The notes under the pieces: model-generated
The model's database searches: none
Told to the model about the DNA's origin: nothing
The model's input: the letters and a program-made list of their open reading frames with translations, nothing else
Assembly: GCF_001436755.1 (NCBI RefSeq)
Contig: NZ_AYZD01000009.1
Coordinates: 1 to 64,000, forward strand
DNA length: 64,000 bases
DNA from: Liquorilactobacillus aquaticus DSM 21051
Lineage (GTDB): Bacteria > Bacillota > Bacilli > Lactobacillales > Lactobacillaceae
Direction: 5' to 3'
Translations under genes and position numbers: made by a program
Shown: piece after piece, positions 8,422 to 17,116 of the stretch
Layout of the letters: each line of letters opens with the position of its first letter
Numbering within the stretch: the first letter of the stretch is position 1

Positions 8422-9264
8422 ATGCATATCTTGTGGAATGATCAGATTGTTGAACGATCAGAAGTTAAACTTGACATTGAGGACCGCGCATATCAGTTTG
8501 GAGATGGATTATATGAGGCTCTTCGAATTTATGATGGTGAAATGTTTATGTTCGATGAGCATTTCGCACGTTTAAAGCGTTGTGCAGATGAAATTCGACT
8601 GAAACTGCCTTTTACTAAATCTGAATTAAAAAACAATTTAGATAAACTGATCGCTGCTGAGAATGTTGATGGAGGTGAAATTTATTTCCAAGTTTCAAGA
8701 GGAGTGTTGGCCCCCCGTAATCATCGAATACCTTCTTCTGAAGAAGTTAAACCTGTTTTAACGGGGAATGTAATTCCATATGAGCGACCAATTGACAAAC
8801 AAAAACATGGTGAGACCGCTTGTTTAGTTGAAGATAAACGCTGGCTTCATTGCAACATAAAATCTTTGAGTCTTCTTGGAAATATTTTATCACTTGACGA
8901 GGCGCGGCAAAAAGGTTGTGATGATGCACTCTTAGTACGTGATGGTTTTTTTACAGAAGCATCTGCATCTAACGCGTGGTTTGTTATTGATGGAATTTTG
9001 TATACTCATCCAGATGGCAATTTGGTCTTACCAGGGATAACTAAGCTTCGGCTGCTTGAAATTGCACGCAGTGAGGGGTTGTCGGTTAAAGAAGAAGCTG
9101 TACCGGTTTCTAAATTAGAACAAGTTGAAGAATGTTTTGTCTCAAATTCTATTTGGGAAGTAGCACCAGTCGTCAGTGTGGATGGAAAACCTATTAATGG
9201 TGGAAAAATAGGCAAAATTACTAAATTTTTACAAGAGAAGTATATTGAATGGATTAATAAGTAA
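8422..9264 (+). CDS. dat: D-amino acid (D-alanine) transaminase
   Basis: A 280-residue fold-type IV PLP enzyme that interconverts D-alanine and D-glutamate with their 2-oxo acids, feeding peptidoglycan precursors. Key blocks are DIEDRAYQFGDGLYE, the PLP lysine Lys147 in NIKSLSLLGN and FFTEASASNAW near the cofactor phosphate. Length equals that of Bacillus Dat. I chose ATG 8422 (MHILWND) because it matches the family; GGAGAGG is about 13 bp upstream, a little far, and a GTG at 8413 is the alternative. It stands alone with a terminator downstream. Confidence 0.92.
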   Translation: MHILWNDQIVERSEVKLDIEDRAYQFGDGLYEALRIYDGEMFMFDEHFARLKRCADEIRLKLPFTKSELKNNLDKLIAAENVDGGEIYFQVSRGVLAPRNHRIPSSEEVKPVLTGNVIPYERPIDKQKHGETACLVEDKRWLHCNIKSLSLLGNILSLDEARQKGCDDALLVRDGFFTEASASNAWFVIDGILYTHPDGNLVLPGITKLRLLEIARSEGLSVKEEAVPVSKLEQVEECFVSNSIWEVAPVVSVDGKPINGGKIGKITKFLQEKYIEWINK

Positions 9265-9584
9265 AAATGTCTCACTTATTTTTTCTGAAAAGATAACAGT
9301 AAAACATAGTCTTGGAAACTAGCAGGGAAGTGTGTATATAGCTTAATTCTGTATTACAGTTAAAAAATTCATGGTTAGGCTAAGAAGCGATTGTTAGAAT
9401 ACATTATTAAGATAAATATTGTAATAGTGCTAAGTTGAAACATAAGTTTTGACTTAGTGCTATTTTTATGTAAACAAAATATATTGTCAAATGGTAATAA
9501 CTTGCGTTTTGCATTTTTGGTAATGTGAGCCTAGCTAACACTTTGTACACTTACATTAAGAAATTAATGGGGGTTTATTGGTTT
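9265..9584. other. Intergenic gap (320 bp)
   Basis: Contains the terminator at 9423-9467 and presumably the promoter of the Ni/Co permease, which I could not place with confidence. No gene is visible. Confidence 0.3.
9423..9467 (+). terminator. Terminator between dat and the Ni/Co permease
   Basis: AATAGTGCTAAGT (9423-9435) and ACTTAGTGCTATT (9452-9464) pair throughout if two G.U wobbles are allowed; a T run follows. Confidence 0.6.
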
Positions 9585-10580
9585 ATGAAAAATAAAATAT
9601 TGCGCGGTTCTATACCATATTATTCAGCTAGCGCGGGGCTGCACATTATCGGGATCGTATTATTGCTCATTGCCGGATTACATTCACCTAGTTTTTGGGG
9701 TATGAGTTTTCTTGCCTATTCTTTAGGATTGCGCCACGCTTTTGATGCAGATCACATAGCTGCTATCGATAATACTGTGCGTAAACTAGTTCAGCAGAAT
9801 AAAAAAACATACGGTGTAGGTTTTTACTTTTCTTTGGGTCACTCAACAGTTGTTTTTTTAATGGCAATTGTGGTCAGCATTTCAGTTAAGTGGGCAAAAG
9901 TGAAGTTGCCCTTCTTAGAAGCAGTTGGAGGACAGATCGGTTCACTTGTTTCAGGGAGTTTCCTGATTATCGTTGCTTTATTTAACCTTTTAATTTTGGT
10001 GAGCATGCACAAATCGCTTGAAAAGATGAAACAGGGGAACTTCGATGAAAGCAAACTGAATGAACTTTTATTGTCTCGTGGTTTTCTCGCGCGATTATTA
10101 GCGCCCCTTTTCAAATGTATTGACCATAGCTGGCAGATGTACCCAATAGGCTTTTTATTTGGACTAGGCTTTGACACAGCTACTGAAATAGCGTTGATTG
10201 CTTTGTCAGCCAGTGCAGCACAGTCAAGTATTTCAGGCCTAGGCATTATTGCATTACCCGTACTTTTTGCAGCTGGAATGAATTTAATGGATACAACTGA
10301 TTCAGTAATGATGTCTGGGGCCTACAACTGGGCATTTGATACACCAGTTCGAAAGGTGTACTATAATTTGACAGTAACTACAGTCTCGGTCATTGCAGCG
10401 TTTGTTATCGGTGGGATAGAATTGCTTCAAGTTGTTACTAGTATGACAAACGTTAAAAGTTGGGTACAGAATATTGATTTCAATTACTTAGGTTATATAT
10501 TGGTGTTGATATTTATTGCGATGTGGGGTTTTGCATATCTAATTTGGAGATTTTTCATTAAGAAACGAGAAGCAATATAA
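9585..10580 (+). CDS. Nickel/cobalt permease (NiCoT family)
   Basis: A 331-residue integral membrane permease. The signature LGLRHAFDADHIAAIDN (about 48-64; HX4DH at 51-57) is the metal-recognition motif in helix II. Other family blocks are FSLGHSTVV, LGFDTATEIALI and AAGMNLMDTTDSVMMSGAY. About eight membrane segments are seen. ATG 9585 gives the N-terminus MKNKILRG; a GGGGG lies 12 bp upstream and an in-frame ATG at 9567 is possible. It imports Ni2+ or Co2+; selectivity cannot be read. No nickel enzyme gene is in the window. Confidence 0.9.
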   Translation: MKNKILRGSIPYYSASAGLHIIGIVLLLIAGLHSPSFWGMSFLAYSLGLRHAFDADHIAAIDNTVRKLVQQNKKTYGVGFYFSLGHSTVVFLMAIVVSISVKWAKVKLPFLEAVGGQIGSLVSGSFLIIVALFNLLILVSMHKSLEKMKQGNFDESKLNELLLSRGFLARLLAPLFKCIDHSWQMYPIGFLFGLGFDTATEIALIALSASAAQSSISGLGIIALPVLFAAGMNLMDTTDSVMMSGAYNWAFDTPVRKVYYNLTVTTVSVIAAFVIGGIELLQVVTSMTNVKSWVQNIDFNYLGYILVLIFIAMWGFAYLIWRFFIKKREAI

Positions 10581-10764
10581 TTGAATTTTCTATGCCCATT
10601 TTCAAAGAGCCCAATTTTTACCAAAAATAATTTGGACCATTTGTTTGTCACTCAAAAATTGTCTTAATAAACCTTCAGACCGAAAAAACTAGGAGTTATG
10701 ATTCTTTAATCATTCTTTAAACTGTGGTATACTTCAATGGTCAAAGAAAGTGAGGGATTTTTTT

Positions 10765-11367
10765 ATGACACAATTTATGGACCAGAATGATGAAAAAAAG
10801 AAAAATTCGAACGATATCTCAGACGTGTATCGTAAAAAAATGCTTGATCAACGGATTGTTTTGATATATGGCGAGGTTAACGAAGAATTAGCTAAGGATA
10901 TAACATCCCAGCTGCTGCTCCTTGCTGCTTTATCAGATGATCCAATTACGATTCTTGTCAATAGTCCGGGCGGGCATGTTGAGTCGGGAGATACAATCCA
11001 TGATATGATCAAGTTTATTAAGCCAACAGTACGTGTTATTGGAACTGGCTGGGTTGCGAGTGCAGGAATTACAATCTTCTTGGGTGCTGACAAAGAAAAC
11101 AGATACAGTTTACCTAACACACGCTATATGATTCATCAACCTGCAGGCGGAGTACAAGGCCAATCGACAGAAATTCAGATTGAGGCTCAAGAGCTTATTC
11201 GGACACGCAAGCGTATTAACGAGTTGATTTCTGAAGCAACAGGACAACCACTCGAAAAAGTGGAAAAGGATACAGATCGTAACTTCTGGATGTCCGTTGA
11301 TGAAGCTAAGAAATACGGAATTGTTGGAAAGAAAATTACAACATTTGCTGAAATTCAACCTAAATAA
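10765..11367 (+). CDS. ClpP-family protease subunit (paralogue type)
   Basis: A 200-residue ClpP-like serine peptidase. The triad is readable: Ser99 in GWVASAGITIFLGA, His124 in RYMIHQPAGG and Asp171 in KDTDRNFWMS. Housekeeping ClpP has GMAASMGAFLL around the Ser, so this is the divergent second ClpP seen in several lactobacilli. An N-terminal Lys/Asn-rich extension replaces the usual axial loop. GAGGG precedes ATG 10765. A possible promoter TTAATC-N16-TATACT lies just upstream, and one GGTCAAA heptad, half of a CtsR-like site, follows it. Whether it partners a Clp ATPase is unknown. Confidence 0.85.
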   Translation: MTQFMDQNDEKKKNSNDISDVYRKKMLDQRIVLIYGEVNEELAKDITSQLLLLAALSDDPITILVNSPGGHVESGDTIHDMIKFIKPTVRVIGTGWVASAGITIFLGADKENRYSLPNTRYMIHQPAGGVQGQSTEIQIEAQELIRTRKRINELISEATGQPLEKVEKDTDRNFWMSVDEAKKYGIVGKKITTFAEIQPK

Positions 11368-11442
11368 GCTAAAGTATTACTTTATTTATTTCTAAAAAAC
11401 AAAATAGAAAACCATCCTTTGGGAAATATTGATACAAAGAAC

Positions 11443-11489
11443 AAAAAAAGCCTGTAACAATAATGAATTTTGTTGCAGACTTTTTTTTT
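11443..11489 (+). terminator. Terminator after the clpP-like gene
   Basis: AAAAAGCCTGTAACAA pairs with TTGTTGCAGACTTTTT with one mismatch and one wobble, followed by a nine-T run. Confidence 0.85.
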
Positions 11490-11523
11490 ACCAGGAAAAA
11501 GACATTTTTAAATATTGCAGTAA

Positions 11524-11551
11524 TTGATTTATATACTGCGTCTACTATAAT
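11524..11551 (+). promoter_or_regulatory. Promoter of corA with a ~160-nt leader
   Basis: TTGATT (11524-11529), 16 bp, TATAAT (11546-11551). The resulting leader to corA is unusually long and holds a 39-codon open frame at 11564-11683 (begins MLRMNEKIRI, ends with TAG) that has no clear ribosome site. Confidence 0.5.
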
Positions 11552-11712
11552 AAATTAAAAGCAATGCTAAGAATGAATGAAAAAATTAGAATTGATACAG
11601 TCAATATTATTATTTTATGGACAGTTTACATAGGAAGATATTTATTTGGTTTTGACTTTGCGTACACTTTCAACAAGGATTAGTCATAATCAAAATCATG
11701 GAGGCAATAGTT

Positions 11713-12618
11713 ATGATTGAATCTAAAAAAATAAATATAGAGGCTTTTAAAATTTGGTTAAATGTAGAGGGACTTCTTTCTGAAGATATGGTGACCTTAA
11801 GAGAAAATTACAATCTTTCAAAGGAACTTCTTGAATATGTGGCCGACATTGATGAGCCAACTAACTATGATTATGACAAAGAAACACAGTCGCAGTTATT
11901 TGTTTATCACATTCCTTATAGAAGTCAACAAGGATTTCTAACGGTACCAGTTGTCATTCTTTTGATAGCTAATCAGATTATAACTTTTAATCATTCTAAC
12001 GATGAGGCAGTTAAAAAAATTTTTACTGCTGAGATTCTTAATAAGGATACTTCTAATATTGAAACAAGTATTCTTGAAATATTGAAAAAATTAAGTGATC
12101 TTTATCTTTTACCTATGCATGAGATTCGACATCAACGCAAAGAATTAAATGATCTTTTAAGTACACGGGCCGATAATAAAAATTTAATAGCGCTCGCCAA
12201 TCTTAGAAAAAGCTTGATTTATTTTTCAAGTGCAACTAGAAACAATCAGCAGTTGCTTGAGGGGCTGTCTAAAAAACATTTTGGCTTGAACTTTCTTGAA
12301 GATCAAATTGAATCCGTAGTTGATGCTAAAATCGAGACACACCAAGTAGAGCAGCTAGTTGAAACAGAATCTGAAATTGTAACGCAACTGATTAACACTT
12401 TCGACACAATATTAAGTAATAATTTGAATGATATTATGAAAATTTTAACAATCTGGTCAGTGGTTCTTGCTATTCCAACCATAATCACAGGCTTTTACGG
12501 CATGAATGTTAAATTACCATTTGAACGTAATTCATTGGCCTGGATCATTGTAATTGGATTAACAATAGCTATTATCTACTGGGTTATCCGTGCACTACGG
12601 CACCATCGCATAATCTAA
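11713..12618 (+). CDS. corA: CorA family magnesium/cobalt transporter
   Basis: A 301-residue CorA-type channel. The long N-terminal cytoplasmic domain is followed by two C-terminal membrane helices, with the defining GMN motif (FYGMNVKLPF) at the end of the first. It forms homopentamers for Mg2+ uptake in the family. ATG 11713 was chosen because GGAGG lies 8-9 bp upstream; the longer ATG 11698 starts inside this site. This is the divergent CorA branch common in lactic acid bacteria, lacking the usual GEN loop sequence after GMN. Confidence 0.9.
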   Translation: MIESKKINIEAFKIWLNVEGLLSEDMVTLRENYNLSKELLEYVADIDEPTNYDYDKETQSQLFVYHIPYRSQQGFLTVPVVILLIANQIITFNHSNDEAVKKIFTAEILNKDTSNIETSILEILKKLSDLYLLPMHEIRHQRKELNDLLSTRADNKNLIALANLRKSLIYFSSATRNNQQLLEGLSKKHFGLNFLEDQIESVVDAKIETHQVEQLVETESEIVTQLINTFDTILSNNLNDIMKILTIWSVVLAIPTIITGFYGMNVKLPFERNSLAWIIVIGLTIAIIYWVIRALRHHRII

Positions 12619-12747
12619 AGGTTGAGCAATAATACCATCATGTTAATAGATTTAAATACACATGAAATTAAAGCAATTATCACAAAAAACATCTAGCAGT
12701 CTTTTAAATTTAATCTACAGAAACTTGAATTAATATCATAGATATAC

Positions 12748-12776
12748 TTGACTTTTATTATTTTTTGTATGATAAT
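12748..12776 (+). promoter_or_regulatory. trp leader promoter
   Basis: TTGACT (12748-12753), 17 bp, GATAAT (12771-12776). It lies about 35 bp before the leader-peptide start, so transcripts include the whole attenuator. Confidence 0.7.
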
Positions 12777-12811
12777 TTTGATAACTTTTAAACGAAAGGA
12801 AGAATCATACC

Positions 12812-12853
12812 ATGGACTTTACTTTAAATGTTTGGCAAAACTGGCGTAGTTAG
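12812..12853 (+). CDS. trp leader peptide (13 residues, WQNW)
   Basis: The open frame reads MDFTLNVWQNWRS with two Trp codons at positions 8 and 11. AAAGGAAG lies 11 bp upstream. It sits between a strong promoter and a terminator hairpin that precedes trpB, the arrangement of a ribosome-mediated attenuator. Trp is the rarest amino acid, so two in 13 residues is hard to explain by chance. It is too short for automatic gene finding. The peptide itself probably has no function beyond reporting charged tRNA-Trp. Confidence 0.8.
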   Translation: MDFTLNVWQNWRS

Positions 12854-12854
12854 T

Positions 12855-13009
12855 AAGTAAGTTTGCAGTAAAGTGTAGGCTTACTTTAATTCTTTAGTGT
12901 TAAAGAGAGTCTATGCTGGTATGATAATTCTAGATATAATACTATCTTTGAAGCCGCATAGTGAATACTATGTGGCTTTTGTCTATATTTTTCGTAAGGT
13001 AGACTCTCT
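12855..13009 (+). promoter_or_regulatory. trp attenuator RNA with alternative stems
   Basis: Several pairings compete. Early stems: AAGTAAG (12855-12861) with CTTACTT (12880-12886), or TAAAGT (12869-12874) with ACTTTA (12883-12888), then CTTTA/TAAAG (12892-12905). CTATGC (12911-12916) can pair with GCATAG (12956-12961), which is the 5' arm of the terminator, making an antiterminator. AGAGAGTCTA (12904-12913) can instead pair with TAGACTCTCT (13000-13009), enclosing the terminator. A ribosome held at the Trp codons would cover the first stem. The pairings are read directly; the switching is inferred. Confidence 0.7.
12951..12996 (+). terminator. Attenuator terminator before trpB
   Basis: AAGCCGCATAG (12951-12961) and CTATGTGGCTT (12968-12978) pair over 11 bp with one wobble and a 6-nt loop, followed by the interrupted U tract TTGTCTATATTTTT. 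Confidence 0.75.
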
Positions 13010-13037
13010 CAAAAATTATATTAAGGGGATAAATCTC

Positions 13038-14228
13038 ATGGAAAATACAACTGAAAAAGGATACTTCGGTAAATTTGGCGGACAATATGTCCCAGAGGAT
13101 GTTAAAGTAGCATTGAATGAACTGGAAAAAACTTACGATAAATATAAAGATGATCAAGCTTTTCGAGATGAACTAGCTTATTATCTCAAAGATTATTCCG
13201 GCAGAGCAACGCCATTATACTATGCTGAGGGTTTGACCAATTATCTCGGAGGAGCAAAGATTTATTTAAAACGTGAGGATTTAAATCATCTTGGTGCTCA
13301 CAAATTGAACAATGTTTTGGGTCAGATACTCTTGGCCAAAAGAATGGGCAAGAAAAAAGTTGTGGCAGAAACTGGTGCTGGACAGCATGGTGTTGCGACA
13401 GCTGCAGCCGCAGCTAAATTTGGGATGGAATGTGAAATTTTCATGGGTGCGGAAGATGTTGAACGTCAGAAATTAAATGTTTTTAGAATGGAACTGATGG
13501 GAGCAACTGTTAACTCAGTTACTGCTGGAACAGCAACTTTGAAGAATGCAGTTGATGCAGCCCTAGGCTATTTTGCAAAACATCTCAATGACACTTTTTA
13601 TGTACTTGGATCAGCCGTGGGGCCCCATCCATATCCAACAATTGTTAAAGACTTTCAAAGTGTCATTAGTCGAGAAGCACGTAGTCAGATTCTTGCAAAA
13701 GAAGGCCGTTTACCAGATGCCGTCATCGCATGTGTTGGCGGAGGATCAAATGCCATCGGGGCTTTCGCGGAGTTTATCAACGATAAGGATGTTCGTTTAA
13801 TCGGAGCTGAGGCTGCTGGGAAGGGGATCAACAACCCCGAAAATGCTGCAACGATGACGAATGGAACAATTGGAATTTCTGATGGAATGAAAACTTATGT
13901 TTTACAGGACAAACAAGGAAAAGTTTTGCCAGCATACTCAATTTCTGCTGGGCTTGATTATCCAGGAGTTGGTCCAGAGCATGCCTTTTTAAAAGACACC
14001 CATCGTGCAGAATATGTTCCCATAACAGATAAGGAAGCTGTTAAAGCTTTTGAGCTCCTCTCAAAAAAAGAGGGAATAATTCCTGCTTTAGAAAGTTCAC
14101 ACGCAATCGCCGAAGCAACCAAATTAGTTCCAAAGATGAGTAAAGATCAAATTGTAATCATCAACATTTCCGGTCGTGGTGATAAGGATGTAGAACAAGT
14201 TGCAAAATATATGAATAAAAAAATCTAA
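13038..14228 (+). CDS. trpB: Tryptophan synthase beta subunit (lone trpB)
   Basis: A 396-residue PLP enzyme that joins indole and L-serine to tryptophan. The N-terminus [17 protein letters not shown] lysine Lys89 in HLGAHKLNN, catalytic Glu in AETGAGQHG and the phosphate loop GGGSNAIG are all present; this is TrpB1-type. ATG 13038 has AAGGGG 10 bp upstream; an in-frame extension to 12897 runs through the attenuator and is not real. No trpA or other trp gene is adjacent, so it would work by indole salvage or with subunits encoded elsewhere. Expression is set by the leader peptide and attenuator upstream. Confidence 0.95.
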   Translation: MENTTEKGYFGKFGGQYVPEDVKVALNELEKTYDKYKDDQAFRDELAYYLKDYSGRATPLYYAEGLTNYLGGAKIYLKREDLNHLGAHKLNNVLGQILLAKRMGKKKVVAETGAGQHGVATAAAAAKFGMECEIFMGAEDVERQKLNVFRMELMGATVNSVTAGTATLKNAVDAALGYFAKHLNDTFYVLGSAVGPHPYPTIVKDFQSVISREARSQILAKEGRLPDAVIACVGGGSNAIGAFAEFINDKDVRLIGAEAAGKGINNPENAATMTNGTIGISDGMKTYVLQDKQGKVLPAYSISAGLDYPGVGPEHAFLKDTHRAEYVPITDKEAVKAFELLSKKEGIIPALESSHAIAEATKLVPKMSKDQIVIINISGRGDKDVEQVAKYMNKKI

Positions 14229-14267
14229 TTAGAACCTTCTTATTCACCTGACAGTCTTTCTAGTGAG

Positions 14268-14306
14268 TGCAAACTCTCGTAAAAAAGCTAGAGCTTGCAT
14301 TTATTT
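14268..14306 (+). terminator. Probable terminator after trpB
   Basis: TGCAAACTCT (14268-14277) faces AGAGCTTGCA (14290-14299) with one mismatch; TTTATTTT follows. Confidence 0.55.
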
Positions 14307-14510
14307 TATGGTCACAAAGAATGTAGCTTGGCTATAAACGTATTAAGAGAGTTTGGTAGAATGAAATAAGAAATTTTTTGTAGAACCTTACAACAAGATT
14401 TAGCCCGCTTCATTTGATAAAATACAAACTTTTTTTAAACAAACAAATAGTTTTTTGACTCTTGGAATCGAGCATGTGGGTAGTACCAGGACTAAGTGTA
14501 ATGACTATTA

Positions 14511-14539
14511 TTGACCTTGATATTGTTACTTGGGATTAT
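14511..14539 (+). promoter_or_regulatory. Promoter of the S66 peptidase gene
   Basis: TTGACC (14511-14516), 17 bp, GATTAT (14534-14539). It lies downstream of the earliest possible start and so supports the internal TTG start at 14573. Confidence 0.45.
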
Positions 14540-14572
14540 TTGAGTTTCTATCTACTAAAAAGGGGGGATATT

Positions 14573-15673
14573 TTGGTAAAACCACCAGCGTTAAAAGTTG
14601 GAGATAAAGTTGCGATTGTCAGCTTATCTTCTGGTGTTTTAGGAGAAGCATTTTGCAGGCACGAATTAAAAAAAGGTAAAGAAAGATTACTGGAGATGGG
14701 TTTGAAGCCTATCTTTATGCCTAATGCGTTGAAGGGAATTGAATATCTTGCAAAGCATCCGGAGTCAAGAGCTGAGGATTTGAAAACGGCTTTTCTTGAT
14801 GACTCTATCAGAGGAATAATTTGTGCAATAGGTGGTGATGATACTTATCGCCTTGCACCATATTTATTGGAAGATGAAAGTTTTAAAAAAGTTGTAAAAA
14901 CCAATCCCAAATTATTCACAGGCTTTTCGGACACGACGATTAATCATCTTATGTTTTACAGCTTAGGAATGACCACCTTTTACGGGCCAAATTTCATCAA
15001 TGATCTTGCTGAATTAGATTCAGATATGTTGAGCTATACTAAAAAATATTTTTTAAATTATTTAAAGAAGACAAACCATCTAGAAATTAGATCAAGTCAT
15101 TATTGGTATGAAGAACGCAAAGATTTTTCAGAAAATGCTCTTGAAACAGCACGTGTCAAGCATCGAGAAACCAAGGGATACGAAATCCTACGTGGCAGGG
15201 GCATCGTAACTGGAAAACTATTAGGGGGCTGTCTTGATAGTTTTTATAATATTTTAGTAGGCGAACGCCACATTGGTGAAAAACAGCTTGTAGAGAAATA
15301 CAGACTTTTTCCATCAGTTGATGAATGGAAAAATAAAATTATTTTTTTGGAAACAAGTGAAGAAAAGCCCAATCCTACTCTATATCGTAAAATGCTTACA
15401 GCTTTAAAAAAACGTGGCGTTTTTGCAGCAGTGAATGCTATTATTGTTGGTAAACCACAGAATGAGATTTTTTATGATGAATACAAAAAAGCAATAACTG
15501 ATATAACTGCAGAAACAAAAACTCCGATTCTATTCAATGTTAACTTTGGTCACGCCTATCCACGGACTGTTTTGCCGTACGGTTTAGAAGCAAAAATAGA
15601 TTTTGACCAAAAAAGGATTGTTATCAATGAATCGCTTTTTGCAACTGGTCCTGCCAATCATTTGAATAGTTAG
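14573..15673 (+). CDS. S66 family peptidase (LD-carboxypeptidase / MccF-like)
   Basis: A 366-residue peptidase of the LdcA/MccF family. The nucleophile lies in FTGFSDTTINHL, the preceding oxyanion region is CAIGGDDTYRLAPYL, and the catalytic Glu and His regions are FLETSEE and NVNFGHAYPR. The FLETSEE block and length point to the MccF-like branch, which cleaves amide-linked peptide-nucleotides or cell-wall peptides. TTG 14573 gives MVKPPALKVGD, the usual N-terminus, with AGGGGGG 5 bp upstream. Substrate is unknown; there is no microcin cluster nearby. Confidence 0.85.
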   Translation: MVKPPALKVGDKVAIVSLSSGVLGEAFCRHELKKGKERLLEMGLKPIFMPNALKGIEYLAKHPESRAEDLKTAFLDDSIRGIICAIGGDDTYRLAPYLLEDESFKKVVKTNPKLFTGFSDTTINHLMFYSLGMTTFYGPNFINDLAELDSDMLSYTKKYFLNYLKKTNHLEIRSSHYWYEERKDFSENALETARVKHRETKGYEILRGRGIVTGKLLGGCLDSFYNILVGERHIGEKQLVEKYRLFPSVDEWKNKIIFLETSEEKPNPTLYRKMLTALKKRGVFAAVNAIIVGKPQNEIFYDEYKKAITDITAETKTPILFNVNFGHAYPRTVLPYGLEAKIDFDQKRIVINESLFATGPANHLNS

Positions 15674-15756
15674 GGATATAGCGTCAAAATAAGAGATTGA
15701 AGCACGTTAACTTTTTTATTTAATACATTCTGCCAGAAACTGGAACGAATATTAAA

Positions 15757-15816
15757 ATATAATTAAAAAGCAAAGCTGCATCAAAAATCGAAAGCAGCTT
15801 TGCTTTTTAATTATAT
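15757..15816. terminator. Bidirectional terminator between convergent genes
   Basis: A perfect 23-bp inverted repeat (arms 15757-15779 and 15794-15816) with core AAAAAGCAAAGCTGC and T-rich ends on both strands. It serves the S66 peptidase gene from the left and the MFS pseudogene from the right. Confidence 0.92.
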
Positions 15817-15822
15817 ACATAT

Positions 15823-17114
15823 TTATTGGATTTCCTGTTGCTTTGTTTCTGGGCCAAAAAAGGAAACAACGATTGCAGCAATCAGCATGAGCGCTGCAAT
15901 TAAGTAAAAAATCAGATCTACTGAAACTTTTTGAATTGCCCATGTAGCAAAGTAAGGCGTTAAAACCGTTAATATTTTTGCAGCTCCATTGGCTGTGCCC
16001 GCGCCTCGAAAACGAAAATTAGTAACAAATAATTCTGACACATAAACACCTACGACCGAAGCCATCAAAATATAGAAAGTCATTGTCAAAAAGAAATCAA
16101 TGATAATAATTGCTGCTGGATTAGTTTGTTGGGTATACAAAAGCCCTAAAATAGCTGAGAAAATAAAGGTCGGGATAATAGTCTTTTTTCGACCTATCCA
16201 ATCTACAAGTATCGCACCAATTAATGCGCCAATTGGTGCACCTGTCATCATAATCATAAAATACCCGAGAGAATGTACAATGTTTATGTTCTTTTCAATT
16301 AATAGGGTCGGTGCCCAAGATGTAAATGTATATTGCGAAACCATAACCGCTGATACAGCAATAATTGCAATAAAAAGTCCACGTTTCAGATTAGGCCGTT
16401 CAGCTTGTTGCTTAGTTCCTTCTGTAGGAGTATCGGAGTACGAGCCATTGAGTTCTAGTGCAGCAATTATTTTTTCAGCTTCATCATATCGTCCTTTGGA
16501 GAGCAACCACCGTGGAGACTCAGGGAAATGGCGCTAACAATCCATAAAATAAGAGCAGCTGTACCAATGAATAGAAACATTGCACGCCAGGAGTAGCGGG
16601 GGATGAAGTAAGTTGCTAAGAGCAGAGCAAGAGGTGCACCCAGATTAGCAATGACAGCAGTTGCTCCCGACCAGCGGCCGCGTGTTTTTACAGGCGCAAA
16701 TTCATTAATGAGCGAGTACCCAGTTACGATCTCGGCGCCTAACCCACAGGTTGCAATAAAGCGGAAAAAAATAAGAAAATAGATATTTGGCGAAAAAGCT
16801 CCAAGAAAAGTAAAGATGCCAAATAATAGCAGATTCAACTGATATGCTTTTTTACATCCCCATAAATCACCTATAAAGCCCGCTGCAATTGAGCCGACAA
16901 ATAATCCAAGAAAACCGTCAGATAAGAAAAACGATCCTTGATTTAAAGTTGCAAAATGCTGCGCAATCATATCAGCATTAACCGCACTAGACATATACAC
17001 ATCACTTGCATCTATCATCATTCCAGCGACAACTAACCCAAATGCTTTATAAAACAAGCTTGATTCTTTTGATGTGTTAAGCCTCGTTTGCAAAGTATAT
17101 TCTTTACTTTCCAT
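15823..17114 (-). pseudogene. MFS sugar/metabolite transporter broken by a frameshift
   Basis: Two overlapping minus-strand frames together make one MFS transporter of about 430 residues. The first (17114 downwards) covers helices 1-6 and runs into unrelated residues after ISLSL; the second frame supplies the expected continuation FPESPRWLLSKGRYDEAEKI, the classic sugar-porter linker, followed by helices 7-12. The break is at about 16523-16530, in a GGGAAAT stretch, and one added base would restore the frame. ATG 17114 follows the PEP-mutase-family gene after 2 bp, so it was its transport partner. A sequencing error or recoding cannot be excluded, but the frame is broken as given. Confidence 0.85.
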
Positions 17115-17116
17115 TA

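Larger units (their letters stand above)
14229..14572. other. Intergenic gap (344 bp)
   Basis: Holds the terminator at 14268-14306 and the promoter at 14511-14539 described separately; nothing else is recognised. Confidence 0.3.

Noticed and set aside
12897-13037. N-terminal extension of trpB to 12897
   Set aside because: It would translate the attenuator stems. The ATG at 13038 has AAGGGG and gives the conserved family start.
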